Below the pieces are notes generated by a model that was not told the DNA's origin, searched no databases, and saw only the letters and a list, made by a program, of their open reading frames with translations. A stretch of 59,175 nucleotides of DNA from Bacteroidales bacterium (lineage in GTDB: Bacteria; Bacteroidota; Bacteroidia; Bacteroidales; P3), in NCBI GenBank assembly GCA_004551865.1, contig SFPR01000016.1:1-59175 (forward strand), in the 5' to 3' direction. Shown here piece after piece: positions 8,225-16,545 of this stretch. Each line of letters begins with the position of its first letter. The first letter of the stretch is position 1. The position numbers were made by a program, and so were the translations under genes.

Positions 8225-8240
8225 TATAAATCGTTATTTC

Positions 8241-8657
8241 TTATTCGTTCAAAAGTTTGAGTGCCTCATTCTCGGCTTGCCTCATCTGAGAGGCTTCTTT
8301 TTCGCTCTTGTCTTTCAGACCCAAAAGGTGCAAAGCTCCGTGAATAATCACCCTGTGTAACTCTTCTGTTTCGCTTGAACCGAAAGCAAGAGCGTTTTCC
8401 CTCACTCGGTCGGTGCTTATGAAAATATCGCCGCTTATCAAGTCGTTTTCCACATAGTCAAAGGTAATTACATCAGTATAATAGTCATGTTGAAGATACT
8501 GTTTGTTCACTTCCAACAAATACTCGTCATCGCAAAAGATGTAAGTTATGTTTCCCGTTTTCTTTCCCTTTGCCTCTATGACCTGTTTTATCCATTGCTT
8601 GATTTTGGTGCGAGATTTGAGAGGGTAGTTCGTCTGAAACGAAAATTGGATTGCCAT
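8241..8657 (-). CDS. ybeY: Endoribonuclease YbeY (rRNA maturation)
   Basis: A zinc-dependent single-strand endoribonuclease that acts in 16S rRNA 3'-end processing and ribosome quality control. It has 138 residues, the family size. The metal site reads HGALHLLGLKDKSE: two of the usual three histidines are present (H-x3-H), while the third ligand position holds Asp instead of the His in E. coli HGTLHLLGYDH. The DVITFDY and SGDIFIS segments upstream are also typical. It sits between the 8664 gene (6 bp) and mnmG (16 bp), so it is probably translated from the same message. Confidence 0.93.
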   Translation of the reverse strand: MAIQFSFQTNYPLKSRTKIKQWIKQVIEAKGKKTGNITYIFCDDEYLLEVNKQYLQHDYYTDVITFDYVENDLISGDIFISTDRVRENALAFGSSETEELHRVIIHGALHLLGLKDKSEKEASQMRQAENEALKLLNE

Positions 8658-8663
8658 GTTATT

Positions 8664-9122
8664 TTAAGATTTTACCACTTGGAGGGTGTTGAAATACTGC
8701 AGTGTCAATTCTTGTCTGAGAGAGAGCAGCTCGGGTTCTATTCCTCCTATGAGAAAACTTAACTTTATTCCCCTGCCGTCGGAAAGCAACCTCACCTTGT
8801 CGGAAAGCAGATGAATAACCAAGGCATCGGCATTGTCGGTTTGTTCAGATTGTTCTGCCTTTTTCACAAGAGCCTCAAACGAAACGCTCTCGCACTCTAC
8901 CAATATGGAAACTCCTCCCACACATTGCTCAAATCCGAACTTTATTTTCTCGCTCTGCTTTTTTGAAGCGGCAAAAATAAAATTCAAAACACCTTCAACG
9001 GCAACTGAAATAGTGCCAAAATAGTTGTTGATGTTATTATCTTGGCAAATATTCTCCAAAAGTTCTGTCAAGTCGTCTGTTCGCTCAATCCTTACCGTCT
9101 TACAAAATGTACTCTTATCCAT
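8664..9122 (-). CDS. Small conserved protein, possible degenerate HATPase-like fold
   Basis: A 152-residue soluble protein with no signal peptide or membrane segment. The stretch ISVAVEGVLNFIFAA recalls the N-box helix of GHKL/anti-sigma-factor ATPases (AVxEAxxNAI), and later strands (VSILVEC, GIKLSF) fit an alpha/beta sandwich, but I see no intact ATP-lid glycine motif, so ATP binding is doubtful. It is placed between the DUF4175 gene (15 bp) and ybeY (6 bp), which suggests co-transcription. Function is not assigned. Confidence 0.7.
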   Translation of the reverse strand: MDKSTFCKTVRIERTDDLTELLENICQDNNINNYFGTISVAVEGVLNFIFAASKKQSEKIKFGFEQCVGGVSILVECESVSFEALVKKAEQSEQTDNADALVIHLLSDKVRLLSDGRGIKLSFLIGGIEPELLSLRQELTLQYFNTLQVVKS

Positions 9123-9137
9123 TCTAATCTATGATTT

Positions 9138-12100
9138 TCACATTTTATTTGAGCCGTTTCCATAAAAATAGTCATTGACCTTCTGTTTGTAAAAAGGAGA
9201 ATAGACAGCAGGAATTTGTTTGAACAATTCCATTTCCCTATTTTTGAGCTTTTCAAACTCAATCAAATCTTTGGGAGGCGTTTTTGCCTTATCCTTTCCC
9301 TCGTTTGATTTTCGCTTGTTATCTTCGCCCTGTTTCTTCTCAGCTTTCTCAAACTCCAACAGACGAGTCAAAATATTCGCCTGACGATTTATGGTTTGGC
9401 GGCTTATGGATTTGTTTACGATTTCTTTTTCCGTTTGTTCCATTTGGCGTTGCATTTCTTCTAATTTTTTGTTTGCCTTGCCGCCCGAAGCCCTTTTTGC
9501 TTCGTCTGCCGCTTGTTTGAGCATCTTTCTTATCATCTCTTGTTGAGCCGCAGCTTTTGCCAACTGTTCGTTGAGTTTTGCTCCCTCTCCAATTTTCGGA
9601 TTGCCGTTATTCTTTTGTTTTTCCAACTCTTTTTGCAGCCTTTCGAGTTCTTTGTTGAGGGCTTGTTGCATTTGTTGCATCGATTGAGGATTGCCGCTTT
9701 TGCCTTGCGAAGGATTGCTGCATTGTTTTTGAGGCTTGCCCTTAGAGTTGCTGCTTTGTTGTTGCTGTTGTTGCTTCATGTTTTCAATCGATTCGGTAAG
9801 CATGAGAGCAAGATTGTTCATCGAACTCATCGCATACTGCTGAGAAGAACTTGCCGAGGTGTTCTTGTGTTCCGAATAGTGAACCTGATTGTATCTCAAC
9901 AGAGTTTCCATTGTTTTGTTCAAGTGATTGTCAATCCGAGAAAGCTCTTGATTTATCATATTGCCTACCTGCGGTTGGCGTTTGCTCATTGCAAACAGAC
10001 TGTCTTGCAACATTTTCATGTCTTCCTTGATGTTGTTCTGCTTGCGAATGATATTTTGGTACTCACTTTCGGAAACCTTGGTGGTTTTGGTCTTTTTTAT
10101 CAGCTCTTCTTGCTGCATTGACAGCCTCACAAGGTTTTTCAACATAGCTCTCACCTGCTCTATGTCTTCGCCAAGTTGCTCTTGATTTTCTTGTTGTTGC
10201 TGCTCGGACAACTGTTGAGCCATTTGCTGCATTTGTTCTGCGGCATTTTGCATATTTTCGCGAGCTTTTTGTTTTTTGTTCTTCTCTATGTTGTCTTTTG
10301 CCTGCTTTTGTTGCTGATTGATTTGGCTTTCTTGTTCTTTGTTTCGCTGCAAGTCTTCGTTTAGTTCCCTTTTTTGCTTCTCGATTTCGGAGAGCTTGTC
10401 TTGCTCGGAGCGAAAATCCTCATTCAACTTCTGTTGTTGCTTGGCTGTTTCTTCGTTTGATTGTTTGTTCAGCTTGTCTGCCAAGTCTTTTTGTTCTTTT
10501 GCCAAGTCTTCAAGCCTCTCTATGACTTCGGAAGTTTTCTTTTCAATCTCAAACCTCTTGAACAGCTCGATGTTTCTGTCCAACTGCTTGCTTATGTCTT
10601 GGTTTGACATTTTGATGTTTTGCAGAGCTTCGTTTAGTTTTTGCTTGTCTATGTTTTCATTTGTGAGTTTCTGTATTTCTTCCAACATCTTTTTCATGTC
10701 CTTGTCCATGAGTTGGTCAAACAACTCCTCCAATTCTTTTTGCTTTTCGAGAATGTCGGAGTTTTCTTGTGAGAAAGCCTCGTCTATTCGGTTGTTTTCT
10801 TCAAGCCGGTCTTTTATTTGTTCGATTTTTTCTTGCAGTTCTTTTTGTTTCTCGGCAAGTTCTTTGAGTTGTTTCTTGTCTTGCCATGCAAGTTCTTTCT
10901 TCTCAATCAGTTTGCGGTTTAGTTCGTCAATTTGTTTTTGCAGTTGCCGAATTTCGCTTATCAGTTGTTCGCTTTCCGATTTTAATTGTTCGGAATTGTT
11001 GTCTCTCATTTCCTCCAATTCTTTCTTGCTCGGATTTTTCAAAACGAAGACCATACTTTTGCTGCTCTTGTTGCCGCTCACGGCATCGTTGTCCCACACC
11101 TGAAAGAAGTACTCCAAGTTTTCGCCCTCGGGCAAGGTAATTGCTTCAAGGTCGCAATAGTGATAAAATTCCTGCACATTTTCGCTTTGAGTTACCTCCA
11201 AATTGTCTTTATGCAGCACAATCGTTTTGCCGTTTTCTTTCTTGGTTATGAAGAAACAGAGTTTTGAAAAACCATAATCGTCTTTTATCTGTCCGCGGAA
11301 CAAAATTCGCTTTGGCAAAAGGCTGTCTCGCTGCTGCAAAACGGCGATTTGCGGAAATAAATCGGCGTTTGAAAAAATTGAAAAGCCCAAAGAATCGGCA
11401 AAGTCTGTATATCGGTTGCTTGTTGCGATACAAAGCTCTGTGTCTTTGGTAACTATTTGTTTGTATTGAGCCTTGCCTTTTTTGTCGATAGGAAGATTGA
11501 CTGCTTTGCCGTCAAAAGAAATTGTCAGAGCATCGGCATCTTTTGTTTGAATGTTCCAAACGATTGTTGCTCCTTTGGGGACGCTGATGTTGTTTATGCC
11601 CGAAAGCTCTTCGGATTTCATTTTTGTGTAAGCAGGATAAACAACGCTTGCAGAAACCGATGTCAAAATAGGCTTCGGACTTACTTCAACAGTGAAAGGT
11701 CGGCTCTCGACTCCCGCAGCCGAAAAGACCACAGTACAATTCTTGTTGATGCGTTTGAGTTCGTAAGAAAAAAGATTTTTGTTTTCCTTTCGCATTGAGA
11801 AACGTTGTCCGTCTATTGTTATCTCTGCCTGTTCGGGCAGAGCTTTTCCCGAAACTTTGACTCTCAGTGTCAAGTCTGCTTGTTGCAAAACTTTTAGAGA
11901 GCGGTTTTGAAGTTCAAAAGAGAAAGGTGCAGGCTTTTCAAAGTAGGTGGAATGGTTGAGGTAGCGAAATGTAGGTTCGGAAAGAAAATTCGGAAAAATA
12001 ATCGCAACCAAAGCCAACAGCACCACAACCAAACAAGCGACTTTTGCAGCCTTTTTTGCTTTCTTTGTGTCGATTGCCTTTCGGAAATCTATTGGCGAGA

Positions 12101-12506
12101 GTTGCTTTGTTCTTTGTTCAACCGTGGCAAGCAGCAGTTCGCTCTCCTTTGTCTTTGACATCTCTTGTAGTTGGAGCAGGTTCAGCAACTTGTCTGCAAC
12201 TTCGGGGAAGTAATCTCCAATTATCTTTGCTGCCTCAAAGCGGTCTATGGTCTTTCCGATCTTCATCATCTTGAACCACGGACGAAGAACAAAGACCACC
12301 AACACCACACTTGCAAACACAATGTAAGCATAGAACAAGATAGTCCTTACAACGGTCGAATTGTAGTTCAAAAATTCAAAAAGAGTGAGCAGAAGGTAGA
12401 AAACAACTAAAAGGATTACCGAATAGAATAATCCTTTTAGCATTATGTTTTTGTAGAACTTGCGGATAAATCCGTCTAACTTTTTTATCAAATCATCATT
12501 AAGCAT
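9138..12506 (-). CDS. DUF4175 family large membrane-anchored coiled-coil protein
   Basis: An 1122-residue protein. The N-terminus has two hydrophobic helices (about 25-47 and 58-80) and a third near 153-170, then an extracytoplasmic region with beta-rich segments (about 175-480). From about residue 500 to the end it is a very long Gln/Glu/Lys-rich coiled coil, with blocks of Q near 780-800 and 945-955. This layout matches the Bacteroidetes DUF4175 family, whose function is unknown to me. Its start overlaps the end of atpB by 8 bp, so translation is likely coupled. The low-complexity codons (CAA, AAA, GAG) make many shadow frames on the other strand. Confidence 0.85.
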   Translation of the reverse strand: MLNDDLIKKLDGFIRKFYKNIMLKGLFYSVILLVVFYLLLTLFEFLNYNSTVVRTILFYAYIVFASVVLVVFVLRPWFKMMKIGKTIDRFEAAKIIGDYFPEVADKLLNLLQLQEMSKTKESELLLATVEQRTKQLSPIDFRKAIDTKKAKKAAKVACLVVVLLALVAIIFPNFLSEPTFRYLNHSTYFEKPAPFSFELQNRSLKVLQQADLTLRVKVSGKALPEQAEITIDGQRFSMRKENKNLFSYELKRINKNCTVVFSAAGVESRPFTVEVSPKPILTSVSASVVYPAYTKMKSEELSGINNISVPKGATIVWNIQTKDADALTISFDGKAVNLPIDKKGKAQYKQIVTKDTELCIATSNRYTDFADSLGFSIFSNADLFPQIAVLQQRDSLLPKRILFRGQIKDDYGFSKLCFFITKKENGKTIVLHKDNLEVTQSENVQEFYHYCDLEAITLPEGENLEYFFQVWDNDAVSGNKSSKSMVFVLKNPSKKELEEMRDNNSEQLKSESEQLISEIRQLQKQIDELNRKLIEKKELAWQDKKQLKELAEKQKELQEKIEQIKDRLEENNRIDEAFSQENSDILEKQKELEELFDQLMDKDMKKMLEEIQKLTNENIDKQKLNEALQNIKMSNQDISKQLDRNIELFKRFEIEKKTSEVIERLEDLAKEQKDLADKLNKQSNEETAKQQQKLNEDFRSEQDKLSEIEKQKRELNEDLQRNKEQESQINQQQKQAKDNIEKNKKQKARENMQNAAEQMQQMAQQLSEQQQQENQEQLGEDIEQVRAMLKNLVRLSMQQEELIKKTKTTKVSESEYQNIIRKQNNIKEDMKMLQDSLFAMSKRQPQVGNMINQELSRIDNHLNKTMETLLRYNQVHYSEHKNTSASSSQQYAMSSMNNLALMLTESIENMKQQQQQQSSNSKGKPQKQCSNPSQGKSGNPQSMQQMQQALNKELERLQKELEKQKNNGNPKIGEGAKLNEQLAKAAAQQEMIRKMLKQAADEAKRASGGKANKKLEEMQRQMEQTEKEIVNKSISRQTINRQANILTRLLEFEKAEKKQGEDNKRKSNEGKDKAKTPPKDLIEFEKLKNREMELFKQIPAVYSPFYKQKVNDYFYGNGSNKM

Positions 12507-13560
12507 GTTCTTCCTCTGTTGCCATTCCTATGTATATTGCAGACAAGAGTGTAAAGACGTAAGCCTGAATGAAGGCAACCAAAATTTCGAGCAAGGTCAT
12601 GAAAATGGAAAAGAACAACGGTATTATGGAAGTTCCGTATCCGAGAACGATATTTTGTTCTCCGAAGATGAAAATAATGCACAAGAAACTCAAAATGATG
12701 ACGTGTCCTGCCGTGATGTTGGCAAACAATCGCACGGTGAGCGAAAATGGTTTGGTGAACATTCCCAAAATCTCCACAATCGGCATGATAGGAATAGGGA
12801 ACTTCAACCACCAAGGCACTCCCGGCATATTTACCATGTGCTTCCAGTATTGTTTGTTGCCGCTTACGTTGGTTATCACAAAGGTAAACAAAGCCAAACA
12901 AAGCGTTACGGCAATGTTACCCGTTACATTTGCTCCTCCGGGAAAGCAAGGTAGCAAACCCATAAGATTAGAAAAGAAAATGAAAAGAAAAGCTGTCAAA
13001 AGATAAGGCAGATATTTTGAGTATTTTTCTTTGCCTATGGAAGGAATTGCGATGTCGTCTCTTATGTACATGACGAAAAATTCCACCAAGGTTTGAACTC
13101 CCTTGGGTTCTTTGCCTTCTCGCTTTTTTGCAACCGAAGCTCCTTTGAGTACCAAGAAGATAATAAATCCCGCAACAATGAAAATCGCAAACACATTCTT
13201 TGTTATGGAAAAGTCGTAGGGCTTCTTGCCGTTATATACTCCGTTTTCATCAACACAGACTATCTTTCCCGAAACATTTTCTCCGTCTTGCTTGTTTGCA
13301 ATCTTATATCCCTTGTAACAATCGTGTCCGTGGTTGAACCGACTTGACATAAAGATGTCCAACTTCCCTTCGTTTATCAAAATCACAGGCAGAGGTATAG
13401 ATACATTGGTTTCTTTCCATGTGAGAATATGCCAATCATAAGCATCGCTTATGTGTTCCATTATCAGTTCTCCTGCATCAAACTTCTCCTCTTGCTCGGC
13501 AAAAGCACCAAAGCTGCCGAGACAGAAACAAAAAGCAAAAAAGCAAAATATCTTCTTCAT
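12499..13560 (-). CDS. atpB: F0F1 ATP synthase subunit a
   Basis: Subunit a forms the proton half-channels of the membrane F0 sector. It has 353 residues: a signal-like N-terminus (MKKIFCFFAFCFCLGSFGAFAE), a Bacteroidetes-type periplasmic insert, then at least five membrane helices. The essential arginine lies in FSLTVRLFANITAGH, matching E. coli Arg210. I chose ATG 13560 over an upstream frame start at 13764 because the signal peptide begins there and a good promoter (13581-13611) lies just upstream, inside the longer frame. No other atp gene is nearby: it leads an operon with DUF4175, ybeY and mnmG. Confidence 0.94.
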   Translation of the reverse strand: MKKIFCFFAFCFCLGSFGAFAEQEEKFDAGELIMEHISDAYDWHILTWKETNVSIPLPVILINEGKLDIFMSSRFNHGHDCYKGYKIANKQDGENVSGKIVCVDENGVYNGKKPYDFSITKNVFAIFIVAGFIIFLVLKGASVAKKREGKEPKGVQTLVEFFVMYIRDDIAIPSIGKEKYSKYLPYLLTAFLFIFFSNLMGLLPCFPGGANVTGNIAVTLCLALFTFVITNVSGNKQYWKHMVNMPGVPWWLKFPIPIMPIVEILGMFTKPFSLTVRLFANITAGHVIILSFLCIIFIFGEQNIVLGYGTSIIPLFFSIFMTLLEILVAFIQAYVFTLLSAIYIGMATEEEHA

Positions 13561-13580
13561 ATCTTCAAGATTTGAAAACG

Positions 13581-13611
13581 CAAATTTAGCAAATAATTTT
13601 CGCTGTGCAAA
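13581..13611 (-). promoter_or_regulatory. Promoter of the atpB operon
   Basis: On the minus strand: -33 TTTG (13608-13611), 19-bp spacer, -7 TAAATTTG (13581-13588), an exact match to the Bacteroidetes consensus TTTG/TAnnTTTG, 20 bp upstream of the start codon. Confidence 0.8.
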
Positions 13612-13730
13612 CAAAAAAACGATTTTTTGCAAGAAATCGTTCCTCATTTTGTCTGCCGGAGACAAAATTTCAAAGATTGAAAACAGCGTTTGAAAAAGAG
13701 AAACCCCGACTTTAATACATTTCTTCTCTG

Positions 13731-13840
13731 TGATAATGATATTACCACGCCGTGATAATACCATTATCTTCCCATGATAATAGCATTACCACGCCTTGGT
13801 AATCCGATTACCAAAGGCAAAAAATTTTGGTAATCGGATT
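13731..13840. repeat. Repeat family 1, copy B
   Basis: Four GRTAAT-NNN-ATTAYC units with 7-nt spacers, mixing both flavours, ending AAAAAATTTTGGTAATCGGATT. The left end lacks the usual AGGATTAYC border. This copy lies between divergent genes. Confidence 0.85.
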
Positions 13841-13971
13841 AGCTTGAAACGAAAGGGCTTTCGGAAAGAAACGAAAGAGCTTTTGTCGGTGGTTTTATTC
13901 GGAATAGTTTTCTGCAAGCTCTTTTTTGCGGTCAAAAGTCAGAAAACCTGTGCATTGATGCCGTTATTTTG

Positions 13972-13979
13972 TATCTTTG
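13972..13979 (+). promoter_or_regulatory. -7 element upstream of the SGNH gene
   Basis: TATCTTTG, matching TAnnTTTG, 44 bp before the start codon. The -33 element is not clear. Confidence 0.6.
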
Positions 13980-14023
13980 CCGGAGAATTGTAAAGAATAG
14001 TATTGGAACAAAATTATATCATC

Positions 14024-15094
14024 ATGAAAATTCAAGTTGAAAAATCGGCGTTTTTGCTTAAAGCAGCAGCCTTTGCTTTGTGTGTATTTTCTTTTTCGTT
14101 TTCCTTTTCGCAAGATAACAAGCGAGTTTTGTTTGTCGGCAACAGCTATACTCAGGTGAACAACCTTCCCGAAGAGTTTATGAGAGTTGCACAATCGCAA
14201 GACAAAAGAGTAGAATGCCAAATGCAGGCATTTGGAGGGGCAACATTCTCTTCTCATTGCAATAATCCCTCAACGATTGAGGCAATAACTCAAGGCGGTT
14301 GGGACTATATCGTGTTGCAGGGGCAAAGTCAGGAAGTTGCATTCCCCGATAATCAATTCTCTTGGCAGGTCTATCCTTATGCAAAGACATTGGACTCTCT
14401 TGCCAAGGCTTACAATCCCGATGTAAAGGTTGTTTTTTATATGACATGGGGATACAGATATGGCGATGAGTTAAATTGTCAGTTCTATGAGCCTTTCTGT
14501 ACTTTTGAATCGATGTCGGAGCGTTTGAGAGACAACTATGTGCTAATGGCAGAGGACTTTGGTTCAGATGCTTCGCCTGTGGGAGCTGCATGGTTGGAGT
14601 CTTTCAGACGAGATTCGACCGTTGTTCTTCACTCTTCCGACAACTCACACCCCAATATCAACGGAACATATCTTGCAGCTTGCTGCTTCTATGAAATCAT
14701 ATTCGCCGAAAGATTGCACGAGGCATATTATCCTTCGTCCGTGTCTCCTTCGGTGGCAACATATCTTCAAGACATTGCCGACAGAACGGTGTATGACAAT
14801 CTTGGCAGATGGTGCTTTTCAGAAACGAATGCCTCTCTTGCTGCGTCAGAGCAAAAAGCAAAGCCGCAGTTTGAATGCCAAGCGGAGCGAAACGCAGTTT
14901 TGATAACAACAAAGAACATTGAGGGCAATACAAATGTGGAGTTGATAAGCTCTGACGGTAGATTGATTGAAAGACAAAGCTATCACATAAGTAACGGAAC
15001 AACAATCGAATTGAACACATCGTACAAGGGCGTGGCAATAATCAAGATAGAAAACGAAACTATCTCGCTTTCCAAAAAGGTTGTGTTGTTGTAA
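14024..15094 (+). CDS. Secreted SGNH/GDSL-type hydrolase with C-terminal sorting-like domain
   Basis: About 356 residues with a signal peptide ending FSFSFSQ. The catalytic layout of SGNH hydrolases (esterases, deacetylases) is visible: nucleophile block LFVGNSYTQVNNLPE, a VLQGQSQE block, and DNSHPNINGTYLA holding the Asp and His of the triad. It looks like the DUF4886 branch. The last ~70 residues (NVELISSDGRLIERQSY to the end) resemble a type A sorting domain of the type IX secretion system, implying export to the cell surface. I chose ATG 14024 over TTG 14003 because it directly begins the signal peptide. Substrate unknown. It is convergent with the AlkD-like gene. Confidence 0.85.
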   Translation: MKIQVEKSAFLLKAAAFALCVFSFSFSFSQDNKRVLFVGNSYTQVNNLPEEFMRVAQSQDKRVECQMQAFGGATFSSHCNNPSTIEAITQGGWDYIVLQGQSQEVAFPDNQFSWQVYPYAKTLDSLAKAYNPDVKVVFYMTWGYRYGDELNCQFYEPFCTFESMSERLRDNYVLMAEDFGSDASPVGAAWLESFRRDSTVVLHSSDNSHPNINGTYLAACCFYEIIFAERLHEAYYPSSVSPSVATYLQDIADRTVYDNLGRWCFSETNASLAASEQKAKPQFECQAERNAVLITTKNIEGNTNVELISSDGRLIERQSYHISNGTTIELNTSYKGVAIIKIENETISLSKKVVLL

Positions 15095-15131
15095 AGTAGG
15101 GGGTTATTGCTGTAAGAAAGCTCTGTTTTTG

Positions 15132-15812
15132 CTAAACTTTCAGCCTTGCCAACTCTCGTTTTTGCAAAGGGCTGATACGCAAACTTTCTTTTGCCTTTTG
15201 GATTGTCTTGTTGTGCGTCCAATCGTTTAGTCTTTTGTCTTGCAAAATAGAGAGTGTGCTGTCGTATTGTTTTGCCAAAGCTGTGGCAAAATACCACGCC
15301 TGCATCATCATTATATAGTATTCCTCACTTTTTACCGACGCCACAAGGTCGAGATATTCGCTCTTGAAAGTCTCTTCTTCCAAAAAGTAACGCATCAACA
15401 TTCCTATTCCGAAACGACAAACGTATGTATGCCTTGAAGCAATCCAGCGTTTTGTGTCCTCAATCAGCAAAGGCAGATTGCGTTTGAAACATTTAGGGTT
15501 GAGACTGTCGCAAGTTGCCCAGTTGTTCACAAAAGGCAGAAAAGCACTCAACCTCTTTATACACTCGTTGTAGTCTTTTATTTGTTCGATAAGGAAAGCG
15601 TGAAGATTATCTTCTTCAAAATATGTGTGCGGAAGAGTGTCCAAAAACTGCAGAGCCTCACAAGAATTGTTTATTTGCTTTGCATATTGCCTCAACATGG
15701 GGATACGAATACCTATCACCCTGTCTTTTTCGACCGACGGCATGAGTTTTGAAGAGAAGTCTCTGTATTCTCTGTCGCTCATTGCCAAAAGCTCGTCTTT
15801 AATCGCAATCAT
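15132..15812 (-). CDS. DNA alkylation repair protein, AlkD-like
   Basis: A 226-residue all-helical protein with HEAT-like repeats, matching the AlkD/PF08713 family of DNA glycosylases that remove bulky alkylated bases without flipping them. The hallmark FVNNWATCDSLNPKCFKR, with Trp and Asp lining the DNA cleft, and KTIQKAKESLRISPLQK near the end are seen. I chose ATG 15812 because the longer frame (to 15842) would overlap the ferritin terminator at 15821-15863. That terminator suggests separate transcription from ferritin, though I see no clear promoter. Confidence 0.88.
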   Translation of the reverse strand: MIAIKDELLAMSDREYRDFSSKLMPSVEKDRVIGIRIPMLRQYAKQINNSCEALQFLDTLPHTYFEEDNLHAFLIEQIKDYNECIKRLSAFLPFVNNWATCDSLNPKCFKRNLPLLIEDTKRWIASRHTYVCRFGIGMLMRYFLEEETFKSEYLDLVASVKSEEYYIMMMQAWYFATALAKQYDSTLSILQDKRLNDWTHNKTIQKAKESLRISPLQKRELARLKV

Positions 15813-15820
15813 AAATACAC

Positions 15821-15863
15821 AAAAAAAGGTTTCGGCTCCCATTAGTCAAGAAGAACCGAAACC
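15821..15863 (-). terminator. Terminator after ferritin
   Basis: Arms GGTTTCGG/CCGAAACC (15828-15835 and 15856-15863) followed on the minus strand by seven T residues. Confidence 0.8.
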
Positions 15864-15889
15864 ATACAAATTAAATGAACTTTACACTA

Positions 15890-16405
15890 TTATTCTTCAG
15901 ATGTTGCAATCGGAGTATAAACTCTTGTGGCAAGCTCTTTGTCAAGTTGATACAAACCATAACCATTGTCGCCAATCAATTTAAGAGTGTCGATGATGGC
16001 TTTTGCATTTTCTTCCTCTTCAACTTGTTCGTCGATAAACCACTTCAACATTGATTGAGTTGCGTAGTCTTTCTCTTGTTCTGCCAAAGCATAAAGGTCG
16101 TTTATCAAAGAAGTAACCTTTTCTTCGTGCTGCAAAGTTTGCTCAAAAGCAGCCAACGGACTTTTCCATTCTGTATCTACTTTTTCGATTGGTTTCAAAG
16201 TAACTTTGCCTCCTCTTGAAATCACATAGTTAAAGAACTTCATTGCATGATCTTGCTCTTCTTTGAATTGAATTGCAAACCAATTTGCCACTCCTGCCAT
16301 TCCTTTGTCGGACATATCAGAAGACATCGAAAGATAAAGATAAGCAGACCAAAACTCTGCATTGATTTGGGCATTCAAAGCCTCTTCCAATTTCTTGTTT
16401 AACAT
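15890..16405 (-). CDS. ftnA: Non-haem ferritin
   Basis: Iron-storage protein that forms a 24-subunit shell and oxidises Fe(II). It has 171 residues in a four-helix bundle. Ferroxidase residues are seen in the usual places: the helix A Glu (NAEFWSAYLYLS), the helix B EExxH (KEEQDHAMKFF), a further Glu in TLQHEEKV, and the helix D Gln/Glu (DEQVEEEENA). The NAQINAEFWSAYLYLSMS opening is typical of bacterial FtnA. A strong terminator follows at 15821-15863, so it is a single-gene unit; no consensus promoter was found in the 140 bp shared with folC. Confidence 0.95.
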   Translation of the reverse strand: MLNKKLEEALNAQINAEFWSAYLYLSMSSDMSDKGMAGVANWFAIQFKEEQDHAMKFFNYVISRGGKVTLKPIEKVDTEWKSPLAAFEQTLQHEEKVTSLINDLYALAEQEKDYATQSMLKWFIDEQVEEEENAKAIIDTLKLIGDNGYGLYQLDKELATRVYTPIATSEE

Positions 16406-16513
16406 AGTACTATGATATTTAATGATTAAACTTTTTCAATTTTTTCGTCCCGATTGTGAAAAACAAACATTTACAACAATCAAAAGTTTAACGAACAATT
16501 ATCAATTAAATTG

Positions 16514-16521
16514 TACCTTTG
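16514..16521 (+). promoter_or_regulatory. -7 element of folC
   Basis: TACCTTTG, an exact TAnnTTTG match, 24 bp before the folC start. A TTTA about 23 bp upstream is a weak -33. Confidence 0.65.
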
Positions 16522-16545
16522 CACACAAAATAATTTGGAATTATC

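Larger units (their letters stand above)
13561..14023. other. Divergent intergenic region between atpB and the SGNH gene
   Basis: Contains the atpB promoter on the left, a copy of repeat family 1 (13731-13840) in the middle and the promoter of the SGNH hydrolase on the right. No gene is seen in the remaining AT-rich sequence. Confidence 0.8.

Noticed and set aside
11325..11395. A CGGCG-containing pattern with about 21-bp spacing in the DUF4175 gene
   Set aside because: The local protein (LFPQIAVLQQRDS) looks like native DUF4175 sequence, and only two units match loosely, so I do not count it as family 2.
13581..13764. An N-terminal extension of atpB up to 13764
   Set aside because: It contains the consensus promoter and places the signal peptide in the middle of the protein; ATG 13560 is better.
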